From Betaproteobacteria bacterium (GTDB taxonomy: Bacteria; Pseudomonadota; Gammaproteobacteria; Burkholderiales; JACQAP01): 64,000 bases of DNA. The notes under the pieces were generated by a model. It had not been told where the DNA came from. It saw only the letters and a list, made by a program, of their open reading frames with translations, and searched no databases. The stretch is from positions 62,001-126,000 of the forward strand of contig JACQAP010000004.1 in assembly GCA_016194905.1 (NCBI GenBank). Reading direction: 5' to 3'. A program made the position numbers and the translations under genes. Of this stretch, positions 20,318 to 28,627 are shown piece by piece (position 1 is the first letter of the stretch; every line of letters starts with the position of its first letter).

Positions 20318-21655
20318 ATGCAGGATTCGAATTCCGGATTTGCCGCCGATCTCGTAGTCGAGGCTTCCTGGGTCATTCCGGTCGAACCCCACGGCACCGT
20401 GCTCGAGAATCACGCGGTCGCGATCACCGACGGAAATATCGTGGCATTGCTGCCGAGCGACGAAATGAGCGTGCGCTGTTCTTCCGGAAAGACGTGTCGA
20501 TTGAATTCGCATGTACTGATTCCCGGGTTGATCAATTTCCACAGCCACGCGGCAATGACGCTGATGCGCGGGCTTGCAGATGATCTGAAGCTGATGGACT
20601 GGCTTTCGAATCACATATGGCCGGCAGAAAGCAAGCACGCGTCAGCACAGTTCGTCTATGACGGAACGCTGCTCGCATGCGCCGAAATGCTACGTGGTGG
20701 AGTTACCTGCTTCAATGACATGTACTTCTTCCCTGAGATGACCGCCCGGGCGGCCCTGGACGCGGGCATGCGTGCCGCGCTGGGCATCATTTTGATCGAA
20801 TTCCCCAGCGCGTATGCTAGCGACGCCCAAGACTATCTGCGCAAGGGCCTGGCAATGCGCGACGAATTGAAAAAGGAGTCGTTGCTGAGCTTCTGCATGG
20901 CGCCGCACGCGCCCTATACGGTCAGCGACAAGAGCTTCGAGCAGATACTCACTCTTTCGGAGCAGTTGCAGATCCCGATCAATACCCATATTCACGAAAC
21001 GCACGATGAGATCAGCGAGAGTCTGGTCAAATTCGGCGTACGGCCGCTCGCCAGACTGGAGAGGCTTGGGATACTGGGACCGAATTTCATTGCGGTGCAT
21101 GCCGTGCATCTCGAACCTGAGGAAATCGCACTCCTCGCCCGGCTGGGCTGTTCGGTCGCGCATTGTCCATCGTCGAATCTGAAGCTCGCGAGCGGCATCG
21201 CGCCTGTGGACAGGATGCTGTCCGCCGGAATCAACATCGGCATCGGAACGGACGGCGCGGCCAGCAATAACCGTTTGGATGTTTTCTGCGAAATGCGATT
21301 GGCAGCCCTTTTGGCCAAGGCGACCAGTAACAATGCGGAAGTTCTTCCCGCCCATACGGCTTTGCGCATGGCAACGCTCAATGCCGCTCAGGCGCTGGGG
21401 CTCGAACGCAGCGTCGGATCGATACGACCGGGTAAATGCGCCGACTTGTGCGCTGTGAACTTGGATTCGATCGCATTGTCTCCCTGTTATGATCCGGCGT
21501 CGCATCTGGTCTACGCGGCGGGTCGCGAGGATGTAAGCGATGTATGGGTCGCGGGCAAGCAGCTGGTCCGCTCCGGCCGGCTGCTACACCTCGATGAGGG
21601 CGGCATCATGCGCAAGGCAAGAGAATGGCAAGCGCGCATTACAGGTTCAATATAG
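20318..21655 (+). CDS. mtaD: 5-methylthioadenosine / S-adenosylhomocysteine deaminase (TRZ/ATZ family)
   Basis: Metal-dependent amidohydrolase of 445 residues. INFHSHAAMTLMRGLADD carries the HxH metal site, MAPHAPYTVSD and INTHIHETHDE the next histidines, and GTDGAASNNRLD the aspartate. By family it deaminates methylthioadenosine, SAH or 5'-deoxyadenosine; exact substrate is not decidable here. The start lies 10 bp after the upstream terminator. It is followed within 25 bp by ubiG, an order often seen in betaproteobacteria, perhaps because UbiG yields SAH. Confidence 0.88.
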   Translation: MQDSNSGFAADLVVEASWVIPVEPHGTVLENHAVAITDGNIVALLPSDEMSVRCSSGKTCRLNSHVLIPGLINFHSHAAMTLMRGLADDLKLMDWLSNHIWPAESKHASAQFVYDGTLLACAEMLRGGVTCFNDMYFFPEMTARAALDAGMRAALGIILIEFPSAYASDAQDYLRKGLAMRDELKKESLLSFCMAPHAPYTVSDKSFEQILTLSEQLQIPINTHIHETHDEISESLVKFGVRPLARLERLGILGPNFIAVHAVHLEPEEIALLARLGCSVAHCPSSNLKLASGIAPVDRMLSAGINIGIGTDGAASNNRLDVFCEMRLAALLAKATSNNAEVLPAHTALRMATLNAAQALGLERSVGSIRPGKCADLCAVNLDSIALSPCYDPASHLVYAAGREDVSDVWVAGKQLVRSGRLLHLDEGGIMRKAREWQARITGSI

Positions 21656-21677
21656 AAAAGAATATCTGTTGGATAAG

Positions 21678-22373
21678 ATGATCAACGTAGATCCAGTCGA
21701 ACTGCAAAAATTCAGCGAGCTGGCCCATCGCTGGTGGGATCCGCACAGTGAATTCAAGCCGCTGCACGATATCAATCCGCTGCGGCTGGGTTACATCGAT
21801 CAAATAGCAGGACTGAAAGGCAAACGCGTCCTTGATGTCGGCTGCGGCGGAGGCATTCTTTCCGAGGCCATGTCAGCCGCGGGGGCCAGGGTGACGGGCA
21901 TCGATGTCGGCGACAAACCGCTGAAGGTGGCGCAGATGCACCTGCTGGAAAGTGGACTTGAGGTCGAGTATCGCAATATAACAGTCGAGGAGTTGGCCGA
22001 TAAGCGACTAGGGGAATTCGACGTCATCACCTGCATGGAAATGCTGGAGCATGTGCCTGATCCCGCCAGCGCAATAAATGCGTGCGCGCGGCTGGTGAAT
22101 CCTGGGGGCAGATGTTTTTTTTCCACCATCAACCGCAATCCGAAGTCATATCTTTTCGCGATACTGGGTGCTGAATATGTACTAAATCTGCTGCCGCGGG
22201 GAACGCACGACTATGCGAGGTTCATCACTCCCGCGGAACTTGCAAGTTACTGCCGCCGTGCGGAACTTCAAACCGAGCATCTGATCGGGATGAGTTATAA
22301 CCCTTTTACCAAGATCTATTCCCTGGTAGCGGACACATCCGTCAATTATATTCTGAGCGCGCGGGCGATTTGA
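21678..22373 (+). CDS. ubiG: Ubiquinone biosynthesis O-methyltransferase UbiG
   Basis: SAM-dependent methylation of hydroxyl groups on ubiquinone intermediates at two steps. VLDVGCGGGILSEAMS is the SAM-binding motif; FSELAHRWWDPHSEFKPLHD is a strong UbiG signature, as is the end region GTHDYARFITPAELA. The ATG at 21678 (MINVDPVELQKF) gives 231 residues, the usual length; the frame is open further upstream but that part overlaps mtaD. Downstream of mtaD by 22 bp. Confidence 0.93.
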   Translation: MINVDPVELQKFSELAHRWWDPHSEFKPLHDINPLRLGYIDQIAGLKGKRVLDVGCGGGILSEAMSAAGARVTGIDVGDKPLKVAQMHLLESGLEVEYRNITVEELADKRLGEFDVITCMEMLEHVPDPASAINACARLVNPGGRCFFSTINRNPKSYLFAILGAEYVLNLLPRGTHDYARFITPAELASYCRRAELQTEHLIGMSYNPFTKIYSLVADTSVNYILSARAI

Positions 22374-22442
22374 GCAGTATTGCGCAACCGCGGACCCGGG
22401 CATTTTGCCTTCTGTCGCCCCGTATAATTCAAGGAGATTTCG

Positions 22443-23027
22443 ATGAATACGAGAATCTTGCTGGCCACCGCAGCGGTTGCGTTGGGCATAAGTACGCAGG
22501 GCTGCTCTTTGAAACCTCAGTACCTTCGAATCGATCCGGAAGTAAAAGTAAAGGAAGCGCAGATTGGCAATAGCAAAGCGGTGGGTCTTCGAGTCTCCGA
22601 TTCCCGCTTGGACAAGAAACTGGGAGAGGTCGGAGATCCCGATCGAAAAATGGTCGATGTAAGGGTGGAAGAAGATCCGAGCCCCGCGATCTACGAACGA
22701 GTAAAACAGGCGCTGACCAGACTGGGTTTCTCGGTACAGCCGTACAGCGAAACAATGGATCGCACGCTGGACATTAAGATTCGCAATCTCGAATTGCAAT
22801 CGGTCAAGAAGCCGCTGACTTTTGATACGGAACTTCGAGCGGAGGTGGCTGCCCACGTGGTCAATTCAACCGAATATTACGACCGGCAATTCAATGTCAG
22901 GACACGCAAGGATGGCGCCGCTCCGCCATTCGAGAAGGACAGCACGCTGCTCGTCAATACCGCCGTGTCTCAAGCGCTGGAAGACTTGCTCGCAGACGAA
23001 CAATTGCTCGCCATGCTGGCGCGATGA
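22443..23027 (+). CDS. YajG-like lipoprotein
   Basis: Predicted lipoprotein of 194 residues: signal peptide with cysteine in STQGCSLKPQYLR, then VGLRVSDSRLDKKLGE, which resembles the YajG family (uncharacterised lipoprotein). ATG preceded by AAGGAGA. The stop overlaps or nearly touches gph, so co-translated. Function unknown. Confidence 0.78.
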   Translation: MNTRILLATAAVALGISTQGCSLKPQYLRIDPEVKVKEAQIGNSKAVGLRVSDSRLDKKLGEVGDPDRKMVDVRVEEDPSPAIYERVKQALTRLGFSVQPYSETMDRTLDIKIRNLELQSVKKPLTFDTELRAEVAAHVVNSTEYYDRQFNVRTRKDGAAPPFEKDSTLLVNTAVSQALEDLLADEQLLAMLAR

Positions 23028-23059
23028 ATTCGGCCTATCGACGATCGGGGGGTGCAGCA

Positions 23060-23722
23060 ATGCGCAGCGTATTGTTTGACCTCGACGGCACACTTGCCGA
23101 TACTGCGCCCGATCTCGGTTTTGCGCTGAATCAGCAGCGCCTGGCTCGCGGGATGCCCGAGCTCTCGATAGACAAGCTTAGGGCCTATGCCTCCTCTGGT
23201 GCCCGCGGCTTGTTGCAAGCAGGTTTCGGAATTCGTCCCGAAGATTCCGGCTATTTGGAATTGCGCGACGAATTCTTGAACCTTTATGAGAGAAATCTCT
23301 CACGTGGCAGCGCCCTATTCCCCGGGGTGCCTTCCCTGTTAGATGAGATCGAGGATCGCGGCATGACCTGGGGTATCGTTACCAACAAGGCCGAACGCCT
23401 TACTTTTCCACTATTGCGTGCGCTTCGTTTGTCGGATCGCACCGCGTGCGTCATTTGCGGTGACTCTACGCCTTTTGCAAAGCCTCACCCCACGCCGTTA
23501 ATCGAAGCAATGTCCAGAATCGGGACCACCGCCGCTCAGTGCATCTATGTCGGAGACGATGAGCGTGACGTGCAAGCAGGTCATGCCGCAGGGATGAGCG
23601 TCGTCGTGGTACGCTACGGCTACTTGGGAAACAGCCGTCCGCCTGAAGAATGGGGTGCGGACGTATTCGTCGATTCCCCTGCGGAGCTTGGTCCGATCCT
23701 TTTCGAAGGTTTGAATCTCTGA
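23060..23722 (+). CDS. gph: Phosphoglycolate phosphatase (HAD family)
   Basis: Removes phosphate from 2-phosphoglycolate, a by-product of DNA repair or oxygenase reactions. The HAD motifs are present: I VLFDLDGTLADTAPD, II VTNKAE, III KPHPTP and IV IYVGDDERDVQAG. The ATG at 23060 is preferred because GGGGGG lies 9 nt upstream; an alternative at 23024 overlaps the previous stop and would add 12 residues. Some related proteins act on N-acetylmuramate 6-phosphate (MupP), which cannot be excluded. Confidence 0.85.
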   Translation: MRSVLFDLDGTLADTAPDLGFALNQQRLARGMPELSIDKLRAYASSGARGLLQAGFGIRPEDSGYLELRDEFLNLYERNLSRGSALFPGVPSLLDEIEDRGMTWGIVTNKAERLTFPLLRALRLSDRTACVICGDSTPFAKPHPTPLIEAMSRIGTTAAQCIYVGDDERDVQAGHAAGMSVVVVRYGYLGNSRPPEEWGADVFVDSPAELGPILFEGLNL

Positions 23723-23785
23723 TCTGATAGAATCTTGCCTGCTTCAATTGATTTTTCAGGGAATAGCACCATCTTGTTCTTATTG

Positions 23786-24149
23786 GGGGGCGACCTGGTC
23801 TCGACGTGGGTTGCGAAGCAGTGTAGTGCATGCCAAGGCCCAGTTACCTTGTTAATACAGCTGGAAAACGTATAGTCGCAAACGACGAACGTTACGCTCT
23901 AGCCGCTTAATACCGGCTGGACTCCACACCGGCTCTCTCATGGGCCGGGCTGGGCAACCAGCAGTGGAGCCATATACGTGAGATCGTGCTGTAGCGGGTT
24001 ACTTGCTGCGGTATTAAATCCAAGGTAACTCGCCACTTCCCAGCCTGTCGGCCGGCGTGGAAGCGGTTAGATCAAATGACCTGACTAAGCATGTAGTACT
24101 GCCTGTAGAGGGCTTGCGGACGCGGGTTCGATTCCCGCCGCCTCCACCA
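23786..24149 (+). ncRNA. ssrA: tmRNA (ssrA)
   Basis: Rescues stalled ribosomes and tags proteins for degradation. The 5' GGGGGCG pairs with 3' CGCCTCC before an encoded ACCA, forming the tRNA-like acceptor; GGGTTCGATTCCC is the T arm. The tag reading frame starts at GCA 23878 and ends at TAA 23908-23910, giving ANDERYALAA, a typical betaproteobacterial tag. The one-piece arrangement is uninterrupted. A terminator follows at once. Confidence 0.95.
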
Positions 24150-24152
24150 AAA

Positions 24153-24182
24153 AAAGCCGCCCTTGCGGTGGCTTTTTTTGTT
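24153..24182 (+). terminator. Rho-independent terminator of ssrA
   Basis: AAGCCGCC-CTTG-CGGTGGCTT stem followed by TTTTTTG and further T residues, 4 bp after the tmRNA 3' end. Confidence 0.8.
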
Positions 24183-24237
24183 TTTCACAACTAGCCGCCT
24201 TGTTCGATTTCGGGAACAACAAATTATTATTCGAATA

Positions 24238-24711
24238 TCAACTCGGCGGCATCTGCGACTGCATATAGTTCTGGATGCCGACCTTCTGAATCAGGTCGAT
24301 CTGGGTTTCCAGCCAGTCGATATGATCTTCCTCACTTTCGAGAATATCCTCAAATAGCTCACGGCTGATGTAGTCGGCCGTAGTTTCGCAATAAGCGATG
24401 GCCTCCCGCAACACGGGATGCCCTGCCATTTCCAGACGCAAATCGCATTTCAGGCATTCCTGCACATTCTCTCCGATCAGGATCTTGCCGATATCCTGTA
24501 CGTTGGGAAGGCCTTCGAGAAAAAGAATGCGCTCGATCAACTTGTCGGCATGCTTCATCTCATCGATGGACTCTTTGAACTCGCGCTCGTCCAGCTTCTT
24601 CAGGCCCCAGTTCTTGAACATGCGGGCATGAAGGAAGTACTGGTTGATCGCGGTGAGTTCGTTGGTGAGTACCTTGTTCAGGTGTGCAATGACCTTCTTG
24701 TCGCCTTTCAT
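24238..24711 (-). CDS. bfr: Bacterioferritin
   Basis: Iron-storage protein forming 24-mers with haem between subunit pairs. The 157-residue protein has ferroxidase residues in [15 protein letters not shown] (E18 region) and [11 protein letters not shown], and the haem ligand M52 in [19 protein letters not shown]. It lies 97 bp downstream of bfd on the same strand, so storage and release proteins are encoded together. Confidence 0.95.
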   Translation of the reverse strand: MKGDKKVIAHLNKVLTNELTAINQYFLHARMFKNWGLKKLDEREFKESIDEMKHADKLIERILFLEGLPNVQDIGKILIGENVQECLKCDLRLEMAGHPVLREAIAYCETTADYISRELFEDILESEEDHIDWLETQIDLIQKVGIQNYMQSQMPPS

Positions 24712-24808
24712 GCGTGCTCCTTCGATTGCAAGATCGAAACAGCAGGGATTATAGAGTTCCGGGCGGGACTACGAAAACCAAAAATTCCGGAAGGGACAAT
24801 GAGAGGAA

Positions 24809-25006
24809 TTACGCGGCGTTCAAATGTTCGCGAAATTCGCCAGTGGAAAGCGTTTCGCGCACCACCTGTTGCGCACAATCGGCGCACTTGCCACAGCAAC
24901 TTGCCACACCCAGGCACTGCCGAAGTTCACGCAAGGAACGCGCGCCATCGCCTACGGCTTCGCGAATCTGGCCTTCGGTAATTCCATTGCAGAGGCAAAC
25001 GTACAT
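24809..25006 (-). CDS. bfd: Bacterioferritin-associated ferredoxin
   Basis: Small [2Fe-2S] protein that donates electrons to Bfr haem so stored iron can be released. The 65-residue chain starts MYVCLCNGITEGQIREAV and has the second cysteine pair in SCCGKCADCAQQ, the BFD fold pattern. A Fur box sits 38 bp upstream of the ATG, consistent with induction under iron shortage. Confidence 0.92.
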   Translation of the reverse strand: MYVCLCNGITEGQIREAVGDGARSLRELRQCLGVASCCGKCADCAQQVVRETLSTGEFREHLNAA

Positions 25007-25043
25007 GGCGCACCTGAGAGTAATTGGAAGAATGCTAAATCAC

Positions 25044-25062
25044 AATGAGAATGATTGTCAAT
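25044..25062 (-). promoter_or_regulatory. Fur box upstream of bfd
   Basis: AATGAGAATGATTGTCAAT on the plus strand; close to the 19-bp consensus GATAATGATAATCATTATC, with hexamers AATGAG, AATGAT and TGTCAA. Position just before bfd fits an iron-responsive operator. Confidence 0.7.
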
Positions 25063-25076
25063 ATTTCAAGTAAGTA

Positions 25077-25098
25077 TCCCCCGGCAAAGCCGGGGGGG
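25077..25098. other. GC-rich hairpin between DUF2325 gene and bfd
   Basis: CCCCCGGCAAAGCCGGGGG forms a perfect 8-bp stem with a 3-nt loop. No T tract follows on either strand, so it is not a standard terminator; it may still stop or stabilise transcripts ending after the DUF2325 gene. Confidence 0.5.
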
Positions 25099-25111
25099 TC
25101 TCCCTTGTGGA

Positions 25112-25447
25112 CTAGTCGGCTTGCGCTTGGAATTTGGGACAAGCCTTGCATTGCCCCGCCAAGCCGAGATAGCGCTGAACCAACTCGGCTAGGCAGTTCG
25201 CAGAGCGCCTACATGCAATCACCGGAATACCCTGAATTTGGGCCTGATTCCGATAACTTTTCATGGCGTTATGGTTGAGAAAGTCGGTAAAGAGGATAAG
25301 AAGATCTGTGTCACGTGGAAGCGCCGGCATGGAACGCTGGTGAGCGGATGACCGTCCGGTAACATGCCGCTGAATCCGGATTCCAAATCCAGCCAATGAG
25401 TCAGGAATATTGCCCAGTCGATCTGCCCCCACCAAGACTGCATTCAT
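25112..25447 (-). CDS. DUF2325 domain protein, Fur-controlled
   Basis: Protein of 111 residues matching the DUF2325 pattern: MNAVLVGADRLGNIPDSLAG at the start, then ITGR-like RIQRHVTGRSSAHQR, DLLILFTDFLNHNAMKSYR, IPVIACRRSANCLAEL and a C-terminal CKACPKF. Cysteines in the second half could bind metal, but function is unknown. A near-consensus Fur box lies 32 bp before the ATG, so it is predicted to be iron-regulated together with the bfd-bfr genes downstream. Confidence 0.8.
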   Translation of the reverse strand: MNAVLVGADRLGNIPDSLAGFGIRIQRHVTGRSSAHQRSMPALPRDTDLLILFTDFLNHNAMKSYRNQAQIQGIPVIACRRSANCLAELVQRYLGLAGQCKACPKFQAQAD

Positions 25448-25478
25448 TTTTGGCTCGCTTGTTCAGGTAAAGTAGTAC

Positions 25479-25497
25479 GAATGATAATGATTATTAT
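25479..25497 (-). promoter_or_regulatory. Fur box upstream of the DUF2325 gene
   Basis: GAATGATAATGATTATTAT contains AATGAT twice and TATTAT, a very good match to the Fur repeat pattern. It is AT-rich in a GC-rich genome and lies directly in front of the gene. Confidence 0.8.
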
Positions 25498-25579
25498 TTA
25501 ATATATCAAGTGATTTGAGCTTAATGGCCTTTGAACACTCGCCTACTGTCGCGATACGGTCAGCTGCAAACGACCATGC

Positions 25580-25615
25580 AAAAAAAGAAAGCCCCCGACT
25601 GAGGGCCTTCTTTTA
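25580..25615 (-). terminator. Rho-independent terminator after cytochrome b561 gene
   Basis: On the minus strand AAGGCCCTCAGTCGGGGGCTTTC folds into a GC stem and is followed by seven T. It begins 16 bp after the b561 stop. The A/T tracts on both sides may also let it act in the plus direction. Confidence 0.7.
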
Positions 25616-25630
25616 TTAGACCTTTCGGTA

Positions 25631-26182
25631 CTATTTTCCAGGCAACATGCGCTGGAAAACCTTATCGCGATCGATCAACAGATGCTTGAATACCGCCAGC
25701 ACGTGGATGATGACAAGAACAATCAGGAGTGCTGCGGTTACCCCGTGTATCCCTTGCAACAAGTCGTAGACAACCTTGTTCTGCGATCCCATCGGAGGAA
25801 TCTTGAAGAGACCAAAGTAATTCACGCCGTATTTCGTAAATTGAGTGGCGGCAAATCCTGATAGCGGCATCAAAATGACACACATGTAAAGCAAGGCGTG
25901 ACTGATCTTTGACGCCTGAACCTCCCAGCCCGGCATCGACGACGGAAGGGATGGCGGCGGATTTTTCGCACGCCACCATAGCCTTACTATTACCAAGAGA
26001 GCCGTTGTGACACCGATTGACTTGTGCAGGTTGAAGTAGAACGCACGATCGGGTGATCCCTTCGGAACACCCGTCATATAAAGACCCAACCCGAGCATCG
26101 CGAGAACCAGGATCGCCACAACCCAGTGGAAAACGATGGCTGTCGTCGTGTAGCGCGAAACGCCACTGCTATTTATATTCAA
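25631..26182 (-). CDS. Cytochrome b561 (di-haem inner-membrane protein)
   Basis: Four-helix membrane cytochrome of 183 residues, starting TTG at 26182 with a very strong GGAGGAGGGG ribosome site (an upstream start would bury this site in the gene). Helices lie at about 14-34, 48-66, 91-113 and 143-166. Histidines in VFHWVVA, NLHKSIG, SHALLY and IHGVTA/IHVLAV can bind two haems. It passes electrons between quinol and a periplasmic partner. It lies 56 bp after the damaged PQQ-associated beta-propeller gene, suggesting an old operon with it. Confidence 0.87.
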   Translation of the reverse strand: MNINSSGVSRYTTTAIVFHWVVAILVLAMLGLGLYMTGVPKGSPDRAFYFNLHKSIGVTTALLVIVRLWWRAKNPPPSLPSSMPGWEVQASKISHALLYMCVILMPLSGFAATQFTKYGVNYFGLFKIPPMGSQNKVVYDLLQGIHGVTAALLIVLVIIHVLAVFKHLLIDRDKVFQRMLPGK

Positions 26183-26238
26183 GACCCCTCCTCCAAAAAC
26201 GACTGCCCGCAAATTGTCGAGTCATAATTACGTAACCG

Positions 26239-27062
26239 CTAGCGGATCACAACCCCCCAAGGCCGTTTGCCCACTGGGATGTCTTTAGATCTTCGTATTA
26301 GTGGTTGTATCGATCACCGAGACCGTTCCATCCTTACCGTTCGAAACGAACACACGCGATCCGTCAGGATGCACAGTGACCCCGTTGGAGAATTGGCCGC
26401 CCGGAATGACTGCCGAGACCACCTGTTTGGCAACGTCGATTGCGTAGATGGTGCTGACAAATTCGGACACGGCGTAGGCAGTTTTACTGTCCAGTGTAAA
26501 TCCGATGCCGCGCGGCCGTTTTCCGACCTCGATCTGATTGACCTGTTTCCTCTGTGCTACATCGATCAGGTCGATCTGATGTGCTTCTTCCGCGCTTGAG
26601 AAAACCCATTTTCCGTCCGGACCGAACACGGCGTGTTCGGGATTCTCGCCGCGCACCTCGACCAGAAATTCCTTCTTGTTGGTTTCCGTGTTGATGAACG
26701 CAATCGAATTGCTGACTTCGACCGCAGCGACGATCCATTTTCCTTCGGGAGAGATGCCGACGCCTTCAGGAGATTCCCCTATAAAAATGCTTTCAACCGG
26801 TTCGAGTTTTTCCAGGTCGATGATTACGAGGGAATTGTGGGGCTGATCGCTGACATATAGTTTCTTCCCGTCCCCGGAAACAGCCAGGCCGCGCGGCTTG
26901 TCTCCTGCCTTGATTTCCTTTACGACCTGATCGGTACTGGTATCGATCACGGATATGGTTCCGCTTTCCTCGTTCGAGACATAAGCTAAAGGGTGCAGCC
27001 ATCGTCGAAAGGACTAGCGCACCCAATACAGTGCTTGCGAGCGTCATACAGGCTTTTTTCAT
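26239..27062 (-). pseudogene. PQQ-associated YVTN beta-propeller protein, broken by two frameshifts
   Basis: The first frame gives a signal peptide (MKKACMTLASTVLGALVLST, then MAAP); near 26985-26993 the frame moves by one base, after which the homology AYVSNEESGTISVID and repeated SPDGK-type blades follow to TTNTKI, where a TAA at 26285 stops it. One more base shift restores KDIPVGKRPWGVVIR, the natural C-terminus, ending at TAG 26239. Blade sequences resemble the beta-propeller linked to PQQ-dependent alcohol catabolism. The two lesions are single-base changes, one in a CCCTTT run and one in ATCTAAA, so either real decay or read errors could explain them. Confidence 0.75.
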
Positions 27063-27236
27063 CTTGTTCTCTCTATAGGTCGAAATTGCAGCTAAAAACC
27101 CACGGCCACTGCCGTCGCCAGTTGGAACTACCAGGGTAGGGAAAGCTCGATCGCTCCGTCTATGGCGGATCGACGATGCCGCAAAGTATTTCTACGCGCG
27201 GCATTAGTGCGAGTACAACGAGCAACAACGTGGTCG

Positions 27237-28312
27237 TCAGAACTGATAGCGTACCGACACACCTGCGGTGTAGTTCGTCCCGGGCGCGGATTGGTAATAT
27301 TGTCCATTTGATGCGTTTACGATTGCCGACCCCAGATACTGTTCGTCAAAAATATTGTCAACGCGGGCAAATTCCCGGATCGATTGAGTTCCCACCCGCC
27401 GAGTTTCTGCTCGAAGCCGAATCGCAAGTTGACCAATGCATAAGCGTCGGCCGATTCGTCATTCAAATCGTTGGTAAATACCTTGTCGATCCAGCGCGCT
27501 TCCACTGCCGTCGAGAATCCCAACGGGTTGTAAGACCAACCGAGTTCTCCGTATACGGAGTTGGCAGGTACACCAAGTATTTTGTTCCCCGCCGCAACAT
27601 TGAGATTCGGCGCCACACAAGCAGCGCTGATTCCGCACGCCAGGAACGCATTCTCAAACTTGGCGCCGAAACAGGTGTAGGACAGCAGTCCGGTAAATCC
27701 GTTTCCGAACTTAGTATCGACTGCGAGTTCGAAGCCCTTTCGACTGGTGCTGTCGACGTTCTGGAAAACGGACCTCCCGGTACTGTTGATGAGAACGACG
27801 ATCTCGTTCTTGGTGTCGGTCTTGAAAACCGCTGCGTTCAACCGGGTCTTGGATCTCAGGTAGGTCTTCGCGCCGATTTCATAATTGTTACTTTCGGCGT
27901 GCTTGAGCGCGAAATTGAAGCCGGTGCTCGTTGCCGAAACGGACTTGTGTGCCAGTTCCACAAGAGTTGGCGTCTCGAATCCCTTGCCAGCGTTGGCATA
28001 GCGGTTGAACACCGGAATGACCTTGAACACGATGTCGCTGACCGGTGTCGTATCGCTGAAATAGATGCTACCGCTGTCGTCGCCGAATGAAGTGATCCTC
28101 GCTCTTGAACTTTACGACGCTGTGACGTACGCCGCCGCTTACGCTCCAACGGTCAGTCACGTCCCACTGCGCCTGCAGGAATTAGTCGAAATCGAAGACG
28201 GTATTGTTTTCGTCGCGTCCCAGCGGGCCGATCTGGCCAGCGACATTCTAAAGCCCTTTCGGGTCTCGTTCATGGTGTCGTATTTGATTTTATCTTCTGT
28301 CACGAGAATGCC
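27237..28312 (-). pseudogene. TonB-dependent receptor, 5'-truncated and multiply disrupted
   Basis: Only the C-terminal barrel half remains (about 350 of the usual 650-800 residues). Reading down the minus strand: EDKIKYDTMNETRKGF, a frame change near 28250, GQIGPLGRDENNTVFDFD followed by TAA at 28182-28184 where Q is expected, FLQAQWDVTDRWSVSGGVRH, another frame change near 28090, then a 237-codon open stretch, a third change near 27380, and the terminal strand ending VSVRYQF at 27237. Signal peptide, TonB box and plug are missing; upstream the sequence meets the pqqA2 terminator at about 28326. Clearly non-functional unless the assembly is wrong at four places. Confidence 0.85.
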
Positions 28313-28325
28313 GATAGGCGCACTC

Positions 28326-28359
28326 AAAAATAAAAAGGGCTGCTCGAAAGCAGCCCTTT
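28326..28359 (-). terminator. Rho-independent terminator of the second pqqA
   Basis: Perfect 11-bp stem AAAGGGCTGCT/AGCAGCCCTTT with a TTCG-type loop, followed on the minus strand by TTATTTTT. It starts 17 bp after the pqqA2 stop, so the transcript would be monocistronic. Confidence 0.88.
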
Positions 28360-28376
28360 GGGTCGCGCTGTGCTAT

Positions 28377-28448
28377 TCAGCGATTGAACACGTACATCGT
28401 GACTTCAAAGCCAAAGCGCATTTCGGTGTATTCGGGTTTGGTCCACAT
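28377..28448 (-). CDS. pqqA: Second coenzyme PQQ precursor peptide PqqA
   Basis: A 23-residue peptide, [19 protein letters not shown] then VFNR, identical at 20 of 23 positions to the PqqA of the pqq operon at 33217 (differences S3T, I20V, A21F). The cross-linked Glu15 and Tyr19 of EVTMY are both present. AAGGAGC lies 7 nt before the ATG. Third-base differences from the other copy show it is an old duplication or independent acquisition rather than a recent copy. It stands 180 bp after the response-regulator gene and has its own terminator. It is too short for ordinary gene callers. Confidence 0.9.
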   Translation of the reverse strand: MWTKPEYTEMRFGFEVTMYVFNR

Positions 28449-28584
28449 GGCAAAGCTCCTTATTAAGAGAGTTAATCCACTTCATCGGGCATCGAGGCCG
28501 TTCATCACGACCATGGAATGTATTCTGGGTCAACCCGCTCCCCATCCCCACAAGAAAACCCTGAAATCCGACTCATGATTTTCA

Positions 28585-28613
28585 TTAGATTTTGCTAATC
28601 CCGAAAAATCTAA
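28585..28613 (-). promoter_or_regulatory. Inverted repeat between response-regulator gene and pqqA2
   Basis: TTAGATTTT and AAAATCTAA, 9-bp perfect arms separated by 11 bp, in an AT-rich stretch 137 bp upstream of the pqqA2 start and just after the regulator stop. It could be an operator for the neighbouring regulator or a weak transcript end; no T tract follows. Confidence 0.4.
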
Positions 28614-28627
28614 TATATCATTTATAA

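Noticed and set aside
28065-28466. A 133-codon plus-strand frame over the receptor remnant and pqqA2
   Set aside because: It is antisense to recognisable receptor and PqqA sequence and crosses a terminator.
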